A stretch of 64,000 bases of DNA from Bacillota bacterium (GTDB lineage: Bacteria; Bacillota; Clostridia; Lachnospirales; Lachnospiraceae). A program made the position numbers and the translations under genes. The notes beneath the pieces were generated by a model. The model was not told the DNA's origin. It ran no database searches and saw nothing but the letters and a program-made list of their open reading frames with translations. This document shows, piece by piece, positions 1 through 8,239 of this stretch. The stretch covers positions 62,001 through 126,000 of the forward strand of contig JAEYLX010000068.1 of the NCBI GenBank assembly GCA_023407575.1, read 5' to 3'. The number at the start of each line of letters is the position of its first letter. Within the stretch, counting starts at the first letter, position 1.

Positions 1-885
1 CATAATCTGAGTTGGCGCAATTCTTGGAGGAAGAACTAAGCCACTGTCATCACCGTGTACCATGATGATTGCCCCAATAAGTCTGGTTGATACACCCCAA
101 GACGTCTGATGAACATGTTGTTGTGTGTTATTCTTATCTGCATATTTAATGCCAAAGGCCTGTGCAAAACCATCTCCAAAGTTATGGCTGGTTCCGGATT
201 GCAGTGCTTTTCCATCTGGCATTAAAGCCTCTATCGTATAGGTTGCATGTGCTCCTGCAAACTTCTCTTTCTCTGACTTTCGTCCTTTAATCATTGGAAT
301 TGCAAGTACTCTTTCACAGAAGTCAGCATACACATTCAACATTTGAATTGTTCTCTCCTCTGCTTCCTCAGCAGTTGCATGAGCGGTATGACCTTCCTGC
401 CATAAGAACTCCATGGAGCGAAGGAAGGGTCTTGTGGTCTTCTCCCAGCGAACAACGGAACACCATTGGTTATAAAGCTTCGGAAGGTCTCTGTGAGACT
501 GTATAATTTTAGAGTAAAAATCACAGAAAAGTGTTTCAGAGGTCGGTCTTACACACATTCTTTCCTGAAGCTTCTCACCGCCACCATGTGTAACCCAAGC
601 TACTTCCGGGGCAAAACCTTCTACATGGTCCTTCTCCTTCTGTAATAAGCTTTCTGGAATGAACATAGGCATATATACATTCTCTACCCCGGTTGCCTTA
701 AAATCTGCATCCATCTGCCTCTGAATATTCTCCCAGATTGCATAGCCAAGAGGCCTAAGAATCATACATCCTCTTACGCTTGAATATTCCACTAATTCTG
801 CCTTTTTAACCACATCTGTGTACCATTGGGCAAAGTCTACGTCCATGGACGTAATTGCTTCAACTAATTTCTTGTCCTGTGCCAT
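1..885 (-). CDS. proS: Prolyl-tRNA synthetase, partial (3' end outside window)
   Basis: Charges tRNA-Pro with proline in the cytosol. The first 295 codons are visible and the frame runs open through base 1, so the C-terminal part is missing. The protein starts MAQDKKLVEAITSMDVDFAQ and contains the class II motif 2 region with RPTSETLFCDFYSKI and VVRWEKTTRPFLRSMEF, followed by QEGHTAH. This is the short archaeal/eukaryotic-like ProS form (type 3) found in many clostridia, not the long E. coli form with an inserted editing domain. The start at 885 is preceded by AAGGAGAT. A proline-type T-box leader lies directly upstream and fits this product. Family assignment is confident; the type 3 call rests on N-terminal motifs only. 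Confidence 0.95.
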   Translation of the reverse strand, partial: MAQDKKLVEAITSMDVDFAQWYTDVVKKAELVEYSSVRGCMILRPLGYAIWENIQRQMDADFKATGVENVYMPMFIPESLLQKEKDHVEGFAPEVAWVTHGGGEKLQERMCVRPTSETLFCDFYSKIIQSHRDLPKLYNQWCSVVRWEKTTRPFLRSMEFLWQEGHTAHATAEEAEERTIQMLNVYADFCERVLAIPMIKGRKSEKEKFAGAHATYTIEALMPDGKALQSGTSHNFGDGFAQAFGIKYADKNNTQQHVHQTSWGVSTRLIGAIIMVHGDDSGLVLPPRIAPTQIM

Positions 886-965
886 AATCATATCTCCTTC
901 ATAAATTTAACTTTATTCTTCTTAAACTCATTTACGACTTCATTTATTATCTAAAAAAGACAACA

Positions 966-1213
966 AAAAAAGCCATTCTATCCACAAGGGACCGAAGGCC
1001 TCGGCGGTACCACCCTAATTAACTGTAATCTTACAGTTCTCTCACACCATTAACGCTGGTTCAACGTTGTATTTGGGGTTCAATCTTTCATCACCTTTCA
1101 TACAAAGCTCCAAGGCAGGTTCTATAACATCCGTATAAGAAGCTTTCACCTTTACTTCTCTCTCTGATATACATCCTTTATATACTAATCCTCTTCAACG
1201 CACTATAAATAAT
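966..1213 (-). ncRNA. T-box leader (tRNA-Pro sensing) of proS
   Basis: Read on the minus strand, the leader carries the conserved T-box AGGGTGGTACCGCC at 1016-1003. A terminator-like hairpin with a seven-T run follows, near 1000-966. The Stem I region shows GGTGAAAGCTTC and a GAACCTGCC segment in which CCT (1119-1117) is a proline codon in the expected specifier position. Known biology: uncharged tRNA-Pro pairs with the specifier and the T-box bulge to stop termination. Boundaries are approximate, and the 5' end is set from the predicted promoter. Confidence 0.9.
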
Positions 1214-1219
1214 GAGCTA

Positions 1220-1248
1220 ATTTTATGCCAGTTTACTGTCTTTGTCAA
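1220..1248 (-). promoter_or_regulatory. Sigma-A promoter of the T-box/proS transcript
   Basis: On the minus strand there is TTGACA (1248-1243), a 17-bp spacer and TAAAAT (1225-1220). This puts the start of transcription near 1213, just upstream of T-box Stem I. Confidence 0.7.
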
Positions 1249-1352
1249 GGGGCTGTTATAAATGCCCTTGGTCTTTGCTACCAAATATTTTACAACAGCC
1301 TGCCTTATCCTGTGGTTATTATTCGTTCTGTAAGTATTTTAAGCCCTTATTG

Positions 1353-2456
1353 CTATGGTGAATCCTCATTTGTTGGAGTATCCTCTTCCACCCTTTTGTA
1401 CTCTGTCTTTTCATTAACAACCTTAAATATAGTGATAATGATGACAAGTCCTATCGGACCTAAAAAAAATCCAATAATTGAAAACAACTTTAGTCCAATG
1501 TACATGGAAATTAGTGTGAAAATCGGTTTAATTCCTATTTTATTTCCAATTAGCTTTGGCTCAAGAATTTCACGTGCGATCTGGCAAAGCAGATAAATGG
1601 TGATTAGGACTGCTGCCTGAAAGATATTACCATTCACCAGCATGATAATTCCCCAAGGCACAAATACAATACCACTGCCCAGAATCGGGAGCGCATCCAT
1701 GATTGCAATACCTAACCCTAAGAGAACTGCATATTCGTTTTTAATTAAGGTTAGTCCAAGAATACAGACACCCGCCACAATCAGCATTATAATGGCTTGC
1801 GAGCGCAGATATGCCATACCGGCTTCTGAGAGTTTTTCTGAAACACGATGAAAATCATGGTACATTGCATTACCTTCCATTTTTTTGTGGAAAGCAGGCA
1901 AATCTTTAACAATAAGAATAGCTGCAACAAGTATTATTAAAATAATACCAGTAAAAGCAACGAGTGAAATCGTTATCTGTATCGTATGTTCAGTCAGCTC
2001 CGGCATAATATTGTTTTTTACTCTATTAAAGGTCTGAGTCAGATTATCATCTACTATCCCTCTAAAAGTACCACCATCCAGCTTAAGAAAAGTATCGCAA
2101 CGTTCACAGATTGCATCTATCTTATCTGCCCACAGATCTAAGTAAACAGGAAGATTTTTTACAAAGGCAATGGCTTGCTTTACTAATATGTTAACAAGCA
2201 TAACAATACTAGTACCAAATACTGCGATTAAAAGCAGTAACGCTCCACTTCCTCCAACAGCCCGAGGAATTTTCAATTTACGATATAATAGTTCGGATAC
2301 CGGGCGAATAATCCAAGCAAGAAAATACGCAACTAAAAAGGGGAATATTAAAGGCAAAAGGAATCGAAGTCCCAGATATACACTGATGGTGATAGCAGCA
2401 AGAGTTAAAGCCCAGCGAAACTGGCTGGAGTCTGACATATTTATTTTCACACACAT
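1353..2456 (-). CDS. AI-2E/PerM family transporter-like membrane protein (YtvI type)
   Basis: Polytopic membrane protein of the AI-2E family exporter/permease superfamily (old DUF20). It shows the usual layout: two hydrophobic segments near the N-terminus, a long hydrophilic stretch of about 120 residues, then five or six C-terminal membrane segments with the family signature around GLGIAIMDALPILGSG and a late LGPIGL. Clostridial and Bacillus members are often called sporulation integral membrane protein YtvI, and their substrate is not known. The open frame extends to a TTG at 2468, but an AAAGGGG ribosome site lies inside that extension. The real start is therefore ATG 2456 or, with better spacing, GTG 2450. 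It lies alone, between a terminator upstream and the proS promoter downstream. Confidence 0.8.
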   Translation of the reverse strand: MCVKINMSDSSQFRWALTLAAITISVYLGLRFLLPLIFPFLVAYFLAWIIRPVSELLYRKLKIPRAVGGSGALLLLIAVFGTSIVMLVNILVKQAIAFVKNLPVYLDLWADKIDAICERCDTFLKLDGGTFRGIVDDNLTQTFNRVKNNIMPELTEHTIQITISLVAFTGIILIILVAAILIVKDLPAFHKKMEGNAMYHDFHRVSEKLSEAGMAYLRSQAIIMLIVAGVCILGLTLIKNEYAVLLGLGIAIMDALPILGSGIVFVPWGIIMLVNGNIFQAAVLITIYLLCQIAREILEPKLIGNKIGIKPIFTLISMYIGLKLFSIIGFFLGPIGLVIIITIFKVVNEKTEYKRVEEDTPTNEDSP

Positions 2457-2487
2457 TTCCCCTTTCAACTAATTATCCAAAGAAACA

Positions 2488-2523
2488 AAAAAGAGCATTC
2501 ATTGTCATATGAATCCTCTTTTC
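2488..2523 (-). terminator. Rho-independent terminator after the cytidylate-kinase-like gene
   Basis: Inverted repeat AAAGAGCATTCAT (2490-2502) and ATGAATCCTCTTT (2509-2521). On the minus strand the stem is followed by a run of six Ts. It separates the upstream kinase-like gene from the YtvI-type gene. Confidence 0.7.
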
Positions 2524-2602
2524 TTATTGTTTGTCAAATCGACATTAATATCCTAGGGGGAATTTTCTAATTATTTATCTAATATTATCTAAATTCACAT
2601 AT

Positions 2603-3397
2603 TTATGTTAAGGTAATAATTGGAACGTATGGCACATCCGCAAAATAAGCCGCTTTCGCATAGTCAAGCCCATCTACTACCAGATAATCCTCCTCCGGTT
2701 TTTTAACCATAATTACATCCTCGGTTGAGTAAATTACCGATTCATACTGCCGAACCAACTCTGCTAATTTAATTTCATCTTCAGCACAGATATCCTCTGG
2801 TTTTATTAGTCTCTTAGGAGAAACCAGCATCTTAAAACTTTCTGAATTACTCTGATAAAATTCCTTTGCTTCATTTACAATGATTTCAGCAATTTTATCC
2901 GGTGTGCAATAGGTGCTGTCAATCACCAGATTATAATTGCTAAAATCCATATAACTTAAGTTATAAATCTCTTTATAACGTATTCTTTCTGTGGCCGCAC
3001 GTTCAGATAACAGGCTTTTAGCTTCCTCTAAACTGGAGTACTGCTCCTCAGCTCCTCTATGGTCACTCATAACGCGTAGAGCGGCAACTTCCAGGCTAAC
3101 CGATACAAATACCTTAAAGGAACGTTCAACAAAATGCCAGGCTAGGCGGGAATCAAATATCAGATTTTTATCTTTATTTTCCCTTGAAATTCTGGTTGTA
3201 GCATCATCTATCATATGATCATACTTATTATCACTGCACATCAGCTGGTTCAATTCCAGTGTTGTCATATTCATTTCTCTTGCTAATTCTCTCTGAACCT
3301 TACCTGTTGAGTATACCTCGAAGCCGTATTTATCATTTAGCAGCTTGCAAATGGTTGATTTGCCACTTCCTAAATTACCGGTTATCGTAATATGCAT
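2603..3397 (-). CDS. Cytidylate kinase-like P-loop protein
   Basis: 264 aa with an N-terminal P-loop (GNLGSGKST, residues 7-15) and the general plan of the cytidylate-kinase-like (AAA_18/Cytidylate_kin2) family. RISRENKDKNLIFDSRLAWH resembles the NMP-binding and core strands, and LSERAATERIRYKEIY looks like the LID region. The last 80 residues or so (from PKRLIKPEDICAEDEI) are an extra domain ending in a DGLDYAKAAYFADVPYVPI segment that recalls a ParB/sulfiredoxin-like fold. That second call is weak. The substrate is unknown; a true Cmk would lack this tail. It is the last gene of its transcript and a terminator follows. A candidate Spo0A box lies in its promoter. Confidence 0.65.
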   Translation of the reverse strand: MHITITGNLGSGKSTICKLLNDKYGFEVYSTGKVQRELAREMNMTTLELNQLMCSDNKYDHMIDDATTRISRENKDKNLIFDSRLAWHFVERSFKVFVSVSLEVAALRVMSDHRGAEEQYSSLEEAKSLLSERAATERIRYKEIYNLSYMDFSNYNLVIDSTYCTPDKIAEIIVNEAKEFYQSNSESFKMLVSPKRLIKPEDICAEDEIKLAELVRQYESVIYSTEDVIMVKKPEEDYLVVDGLDYAKAAYFADVPYVPIITLT

Positions 3398-3467
3398 GTG
3401 TCTTACCTCTTTCTTTCCTACCTGTATTATTTAAGTTTGAGAAACCCGTTTATGCTATTATTCCAGT

Positions 3468-3496
3468 ATTATAGCGTAAATTCGACAATAATACAA
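3468..3496 (-). promoter_or_regulatory. Promoter of the kinase-like gene, with a Spo0A-box-like site
   Basis: Minus strand TTGTAT (3496-3491), 17-bp spacer, TATAAT (3473-3468). The spacer holds TTGTCGAA (3488-3481), which matches the established Spo0A box core TGTCGAA. The promoter call is reasonable. Control by Spo0A is inference. Confidence 0.45.
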
Positions 3497-3532
3497 CCAG
3501 CAACACCTTCCTATAGGTTTGAACTTGCAACA

Positions 3533-3778
3533 TTACTTCTTAGAGTATATTGTTTTTACATTCACACCATTTAGCATTCCCAATTTCCCTGCTAAAGTAC
3601 TGATTAGATCCTCTTTTGCATCTACAACGACACTAATAATGCTAATATTTTTTTCACGGTATGGAACTCCCATACGTCCAATTATATATTGGTTATACTC
3701 ATGAAGTAACGCATTCAGCTTTTCTACCGAATGCATATCCTCAATAATTATACCTATTAATGCAACTCTTGTCTCCAT
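3533..3778 (-). CDS. TM1266-type iron-only hydrogenase system regulator (ACT-like fold)
   Basis: 81-aa protein matching the short ACT/NikR-C-like family annotated as iron-only hydrogenase system putative regulator (TM1266 type). It starts METRVALIGIIIED, has a central SIISVVVDAKEDLISTLAGK strand-helix unit and ends GMLNGVNVKTIYSKK, as family members do. The start at 3778 has a good AGGGGG site eight bases upstream. In many anaerobes this gene sits beside hydE, hydF or hydG; here none is nearby, so the link to hydrogenase rests on family only. It lies downstream of the response regulator gene with an 80-bp gap. Confidence 0.75.
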   Translation of the reverse strand: METRVALIGIIIEDMHSVEKLNALLHEYNQYIIGRMGVPYREKNISIISVVVDAKEDLISTLAGKLGMLNGVNVKTIYSKK

Positions 3779-3857
3779 TACAAGTCCCCCTATTTACGAC
3801 GTTCCACTTATCTCTTAAAATTATTCTTACCCTTGTAAATAAGCCTAACCTGCTTCC

Positions 3858-4547
3858 TTATATTTTAAACCGATATCCTACTCCCCAAATCGTCTCTATA
3901 TACTGTGGTTTTGATGTATTATATTCAATCTTCTCTCTAATTTTCTTGATGTGTACTGTTACAGTAGCAATATCACCTACGGATTCCATATCCCATATAT
4001 CTCTGAACAATTCATCCTTTGTATATACATGATTAGGGTGTTCCGCCAAAAAGGTTAAAAGATCAAATTCCTTTGTGGTAAATATCTTTTCCTCACCATT
4101 AAGAAATACTCGTCTTGCCGTTTTATCAATTTTAAGCCCTCTAATTTCAATTGTTTCATTGTCTTTTAAACCAGAACCTATTAATCTGTCATACCTTGCA
4201 AGATGCGCTTTGACTCTGGCTACTAACTCACTTGGACTAAAGGGTTTTGTGATATAGTCATCCGCACCAAGACCAAGTCCTCTAATTTTATCTATGTCAT
4301 CCCTTTTAGCAGATACCATGATTACTGGGACATTTTTTGCTTCTCGGATTCTTTTACAAATTTCAAACCCATCCATATTGGGCAGCATCAAGTCCAGTAT
4401 GATTAAATCAAAGTCCCCTTTTAAAGCTCTTTCTGCTCCAATACTTCCGTCTGTCTCTACCTCAACTTCAAATCCACTAAGCTCCAAGTAATCCTTTTCT
4501 AACTCTGCAATTGCAACTTCATCCTCAATTATTAATAACCTACTCAT
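3858..4547 (-). CDS. OmpR/PhoB-type response regulator
   Basis: 229 aa. The N-terminal receiver domain has the acidic pair EDE (8-10), the phospho-acceptor Asp in LIILDLMLPNMDG and the Lys in ITKPFSPSEL. The C-terminal winged helix (residues ~135-228) ends VWGVGYRFKI, which is typical of OmpR-type DNA-binding domains. It starts 15 bp after the histidine kinase stop, so the kinase is the first gene and the regulator the second, the reverse of the more common order. The signal and targets cannot be read from the sequence. An EDPF-like WDMESVGDIATVTVHIKKIREKI recognition helix region is clear. Confidence 0.95.
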   Translation of the reverse strand: MSRLLIIEDEVAIAELEKDYLELSGFEVEVETDGSIGAERALKGDFDLIILDLMLPNMDGFEICKRIREAKNVPVIMVSAKRDDIDKIRGLGLGADDYITKPFSPSELVARVKAHLARYDRLIGSGLKDNETIEIRGLKIDKTARRVFLNGEEKIFTTKEFDLLTFLAEHPNHVYTKDELFRDIWDMESVGDIATVTVHIKKIREKIEYNTSKPQYIETIWGVGYRFKI

Positions 4548-4562
4548 CTTGTAACCTCCTTA

Positions 4563-6047
4563 TCATAATGTTTTTTCACCTTTTCTAAGTGTAAAGCAAA
4601 TTGTTGTCCCATTTCCAAGCTCGCTCTCTACCCATATTTTACCCCCATGATCCTCAATTATTTTCTTTGAGATGGCTAATCCTAAACCACTGCCACCCTT
4701 TCTTGAGTTTCTGGAGGCATCAGCACGATAAAAACGATCAAAAATATAAGGTAAATCTGCTTTGGGTATTCCAATTCCATTATCTTCAATTTCAACCTGG
4801 ACAAAATTACCACTCTCCAGGAGCCGGATATGAATCCATGCCGCTTCTTTATCCATGTACTTTACAGCATTTCCAATAATATTGTTAATCACTCTCTTCA
4901 ACTGTTCTGCATCAGCTACTACCTCTGTATCAGAGAATGTACTATTTTCATAATGCATTTGTATCTTCTTAATCTCTAACTCTAAAGACAATTCCTCTAT
5001 GCAATCATCAAAATACTCTCTCAGCCTAATTTTTTCAAAACTATAAGGTATTGTATTACAGTCAATTTGCGTATAAAATGCAAGTTCATCCACTAGGATG
5101 GACATATCATTCGCTTTTGTCATAATTGTTTTTAAATATTTCTCTTGCCTTTCAGGTGTATCAGCAACACCATCAATCAGGCCTTCTGCATAACCTTTAA
5201 TTGCTGTTAATGGTGTTTTTAAATCATGTGATATATTACTGATTAACCCTTTAATATCCTCTTCATAAGCTAATCTGCTGTCAATTAGCTCCTTTAATCG
5301 AATTCTCATTTCTTCAAAATCATCACAAAGCTGACCTATTTCATCTTCCGTATCGGACTCCACAGAATAATCAAGATCCCCTTCTTTAATCTGATTCATA
5401 CCAATCCTTAATATATTAAGCGGTCTTACTATACTTCGATAAATCCATACCATTAAAGTAAATGCGGAAAAGCAAATAATAATCATAAAGGATATTACAA
5501 TCTGAAAAGCAACTGCTTTTATCTGTGGAATTAGAGTATCCAAATTAGTAACAACAAATATAGTTCCTTCAGCGCCGTCAGAAAAGTAGAAATCCTGTGC
5601 TTTCACCAGAAATGGCTTCTTACCAGATATATATACGCCGCCATCCACATCCGTCTGGTTTACTCCAAAGTCCTGCAAGCTGTTTTTAACCAACGACAAG
5701 AGCTCCTCGTCACCATTAAAGATGAATTCACCGTTCTTACGTAATGCAAGGAAGGAGTATTTCGTCTTAAGCTCCTGATTCAGTTCGTTAATGTAATCCG
5801 TATCCTCCAATGTTTCGGGAGCCTTCAAAGTTGCAAACTTAATTTCATTATAAACACCACGAGTCAGGCGATTTAAAATCTGTATCGGATTCGTTATAAT
5901 CTGTATTGGATCGGCTTCCATATCATAGGATCGATGAATGGAGTTTAATTGTAAATTCACAATTGTGCTTGCAGATATAAAGATCAGAAGAATTGGTAAT
6001 AACATCATAATAAAAAATGCTGTAAAAAGCTTGTCTTTTAATTTCAT
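4563..6047 (-). CDS. HAMP-containing sensor histidine kinase
   Basis: 494 aa membrane kinase, partner of the response regulator 15 bp downstream. There is a first membrane segment at about residues 7-28, an extracellular sensor of roughly 150 residues with no domain I recognise, and a second membrane segment near 180-203. Then follow a HAMP linker, a HisKA box with phospho-His in NISHDLKTPLTAIKGYAEG and a HATPase domain with N box (INNIIGNAVKYM), G1 (DNGIGIP), F box and G2 (GGSGLGLAIS). The start at 6047 has a strong AAAGGAGG site. The stimulus is unknown. Confidence 0.93.
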   Translation of the reverse strand: MKLKDKLFTAFFIMMLLPILLIFISASTIVNLQLNSIHRSYDMEADPIQIITNPIQILNRLTRGVYNEIKFATLKAPETLEDTDYINELNQELKTKYSFLALRKNGEFIFNGDEELLSLVKNSLQDFGVNQTDVDGGVYISGKKPFLVKAQDFYFSDGAEGTIFVVTNLDTLIPQIKAVAFQIVISFMIIICFSAFTLMVWIYRSIVRPLNILRIGMNQIKEGDLDYSVESDTEDEIGQLCDDFEEMRIRLKELIDSRLAYEEDIKGLISNISHDLKTPLTAIKGYAEGLIDGVADTPERQEKYLKTIMTKANDMSILVDELAFYTQIDCNTIPYSFEKIRLREYFDDCIEELSLELEIKKIQMHYENSTFSDTEVVADAEQLKRVINNIIGNAVKYMDKEAAWIHIRLLESGNFVQVEIEDNGIGIPKADLPYIFDRFYRADASRNSRKGGSGLGLAISKKIIEDHGGKIWVESELGNGTTICFTLRKGEKTL

Positions 6048-6377
6048 ATCTTAGTTACCTCCTTTTTCTGGTCCTTTTTCTTGGTACCTTCCTAGCCATA
6101 GAATCGACAGAATTTATGCTATTTACTCGTGCCACAAATATGCATTAGCCCATATAAAATCTTAGACATAAGTATATCACTTCAAACCTTACTTTGTACA
6201 AAGAATACGAAGTTTTTTAGAAAGATTTCATAAACAGGGTCATGTATTAAAAAAGAACGGCGTATTTTTCACCACATACCCTCTTAACAGCTCCCTTTAC
6301 AGATGTAGTCAGTTTGAGTATAGCAAAATAATATCCGTTCTTTTTTATCTCTATATTTTAACCTCTATCTTCTTTCT
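6048..6377. other. Intergenic region between metK and the histidine kinase
   Basis: 330 bp without a plausible gene. It holds the metK terminator (6249-6348). The remainder is AT-rich and presumably carries the kinase promoter, which I could not pin down with confidence. Confidence 0.5.
6249..6348 (-). terminator. Long-loop terminator after metK
   Basis: AAAAAAGAACGG (6249-6260) pairs with CCGTTCTTTTTT (6335-6346) and encloses about 75 bases. On the minus strand the hairpin ends in a T run and lies directly after metK. The perfect outer stem is symmetrical, so it may also act on the other strand. Confidence 0.6.
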
Positions 6378-7568
6378 TTACTTAAGATAGGTTTTTAATT
6401 CTTCTGCTTTGTCAAGCTTTTCCCATGGTAAATCAAGGTCTAATCTGCCGAAATGTCCATATGCAGCTGTTTTCTTATAGATTGGTCTACGAAGATCCAG
6501 CATTTTAATAATTCCTGCCGGACGAAGATCAAAGTGTTTACGAACGATGGTTACTAATTCATCCTCTGTTAACTTTCCTGTTCCAAAAGTCTCTAACATG
6601 ATGGAGGTAGGCTCAGCTACACCAATTGCATAGGATAATTGGATTTCACAACGATCTGCTAATCCAGCTGCAACAACGTTCTTTGCCACATAACGAGCTG
6701 CATAGGAAGCGGAACGATCCACTTTTGTACAGTCCTTTCCAGAGAAAGCACCACCGCCATGTCTTGCATAACCGCCGTAGGTATCTACTATAATCTTTCT
6801 TCCAGTCAATCCACTGTCACCATTTGGTCCACCGATAACGAAGCGACCAGTAGGGTTAATAAAGAACTTAGTTTTCTCATCTACTAACTCTGCTGGGAGA
6901 ATAGGATCAAGAACATAGGCCTTTACATCCTTACGAAGTTGTTCGATACTAATTTCTTCATTATGTTGTGAGGATAATACAACGGCATTTAAATGAATTG
7001 GATTTCCCGCTTCATCATATTCTACAGTTACCTGTGATTTACCATCTGGACGAAGATAGTTCAGAGTTCCATCTTTTCTTACCTTAGTTAACTGTCTGGT
7101 CAACTTGTGTGCAAGAGAAATTGGATAAGGCATATACTCCTCTGTCTCATTTGTAGCGTAACCAAACATCATACCCTGATCACCAGCGCCAATCTTTGAT
7201 AACTCCTCATCTTCGCTAATATGTTCCTTAACTTCAAGGGAATTGTCAACACCAAGTGCAATATCTTTTGATTGCTCATCTAAAGCAACGATAACACCAC
7301 AAGTATTTGCATCAAAACCATATTCTGATTTGTCATATCCGATTTCTCTAATAGTTTCTCTTGCTATCTTCTGAATATCAACGTAACCTTCCGTTGTAAT
7401 CTCACCCATAACAAGAACTAATCCTGTGGTGATTGCTGTTTCGCAAGCAACTCTACTCATTGGGTCTTGCTCTAATAAAGAGTCCAATACCGCATCAGAT
7501 ATCTGATCACAGATTTTATCTGGATGTCCCTCGGTCACTGATTCTGATGTAAATAATCTTTTTTGCAT
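6378..7568 (-). CDS. metK: S-adenosylmethionine synthetase
   Basis: Makes S-adenosylmethionine from methionine and ATP in the cytosol. 396 aa, the usual length. The signature sequences are clear: SVTEGHPDKICDQISDAVLD near the N-terminus, GAGDQGMMFGYA in the middle and GGGAFSGKDCTKVDRSAAY-like sequence (here with RSASYAARYVAKN) in the C-terminal third. It has its own promoter and a SAM-I riboswitch, so its product represses it. No other methionine gene lies next to it. A long-loop terminator follows. Confidence 0.98.
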   Translation of the reverse strand: MQKRLFTSESVTEGHPDKICDQISDAVLDSLLEQDPMSRVACETAITTGLVLVMGEITTEGYVDIQKIARETIREIGYDKSEYGFDANTCGVIVALDEQSKDIALGVDNSLEVKEHISEDEELSKIGAGDQGMMFGYATNETEEYMPYPISLAHKLTRQLTKVRKDGTLNYLRPDGKSQVTVEYDEAGNPIHLNAVVLSSQHNEEISIEQLRKDVKAYVLDPILPAELVDEKTKFFINPTGRFVIGGPNGDSGLTGRKIIVDTYGGYARHGGGAFSGKDCTKVDRSASYAARYVAKNVVAAGLADRCEIQLSYAIGVAEPTSIMLETFGTGKLTEDELVTIVRKHFDLRPAGIIKMLDLRRPIYKKTAAYGHFGRLDLDLPWEKLDKAEELKTYLK

Positions 7569-7660
7569 AATAATCCTCCAATTCTAAATTACCATAGTTA
7601 ACTCCTATTAAGAGCTCGTTCTGCGTTTGTTTTATGCAATTTATTTTTTTCTATTTGCAT

Positions 7661-7803
7661 AAAAAAAATCCGCAGAAGCGGACTTGATATAATTGTAATC
7701 AAATCCTCTTATTGTTCGAATACTCGCTCAGGTTGGCACCTTCCATTAGGGGTTGCCGTGACTTCATAGAGCCTTACTCTCCGTCACTCTGAATAAGAGA
7801 AAT
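7661..7803 (-). ncRNA. SAM-I (S-box) riboswitch with terminator, controlling metK
   Basis: On the minus strand CTCTTATTC and AATAAGAG close the aptamer (about 7800-7706). Inside are the invariant S-box blocks AGAGTGACGGAGAG, CACGGCAACCCC, GGAAGGTGCCAACCTG and GAGCGA. The expression platform is a hairpin AAGTCCGCTTCTGCGGATT followed by a T run (7686-7661). Established mechanism: SAM binding favours the terminator and turns metK off. Confidence 0.95.
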
Positions 7804-7844
7804 GTGTTATTTATTTGTTTTTTGTCATGATATTTTGTAAAATA

Positions 7845-7873
7845 AGAATATAACGAATCTTATTGTTAGTCAA
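7845..7873 (-). promoter_or_regulatory. Sigma-A promoter of the SAM riboswitch/metK transcript
   Basis: Minus strand TTGACT (7873-7868), 17-bp spacer, TATTCT (7850-7845). It starts transcription about 40 bases before the aptamer. The palindromic element begins 11 bp upstream of the -35 box. Confidence 0.65.
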
Positions 7874-7883
7874 GTAGATTTTT

Positions 7884-8080
7884 GTAACAGTTTAGCCATG
7901 CAAGTATTAGATACAATGTATAGGCGAAAGCTCGCTTTCGAATATACATTGTATCTAATACTTGTAGGGCGCTCTGCCCAAGCGAGATGTAGCGAAGCGT
8001 AATCGAGCTTGTGGCTAAACTGTTACATAAACCTTTCAGCTCGCTTTCAAATATACACTGTATCTAATACTGTTACATAA
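7884..8080. repeat. Long palindromic non-coding element with a partial second copy
   Basis: Nested inverted repeats. A 15-bp outer stem (7884-7898 with 8012-8026, GTAACAGTTTAGCCA) encloses a perfect 22-bp stem (7901-7922 with 7943-7964), a small CGAAAG/CTTTCG cap (7925-7940) and a GGGC/GCCC hairpin (7967-7979). It could fold as a branched structure in RNA or single-stranded DNA. At 8038-8070 a 33-bp stretch repeats 7929-7961 with two mismatches, and TGTTACATAA (8021-8030) recurs at 8071-8080. So part of the element is duplicated. No ORF is present. It sits between the divergent metK and HD-GYP promoters. It looks like a MITE- or REP-like repeat; no copy elsewhere in the window was noticed. 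Confidence 0.75.
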
Positions 8081-8133
8081 TCATAATAATATATTACTTT
8101 CTACCCAAATAATTACCATATTTTACATAATTA

Positions 8134-8162
8134 TTGACTTTTCGACTTAAAATATCTATACT
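8134..8162 (+). promoter_or_regulatory. Promoter of the HD-GYP gene
   Basis: TTGACT (8134-8139), 17-bp spacer, TATACT (8157-8162). Transcription would begin near 8169, which argues against the in-frame TTG at 8171 as start codon and for ATG 8240. Confidence 0.65.
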
Positions 8163-8239
8163 TTTCTTAATTGTATTTTCTTATTGTCGTTTTTAGTGTA
8201 GTATGGAAATATATATTAAGGGGGCGACTACATCACAGT

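Noticed and set aside
1225..1596. Plus-strand ORF of 123 aa
   Set aside because: It is the shadow of the YtvI-type gene and of the region before it; no ribosome site and no family resemblance.
7884..8080. CRISPR array or attachment site
   Set aside because: There are no regularly spaced repeats with unique spacers, no cas genes and no integrase nearby; the symmetry is nested inverted, not tandem.
8171..8239. TTG start of the HD-GYP gene giving a hydrophobic N-terminus
   Set aside because: The predicted transcription start is at about 8169, which leaves no room for a ribosome site; the hydrophobic look comes from AT-rich promoter DNA.
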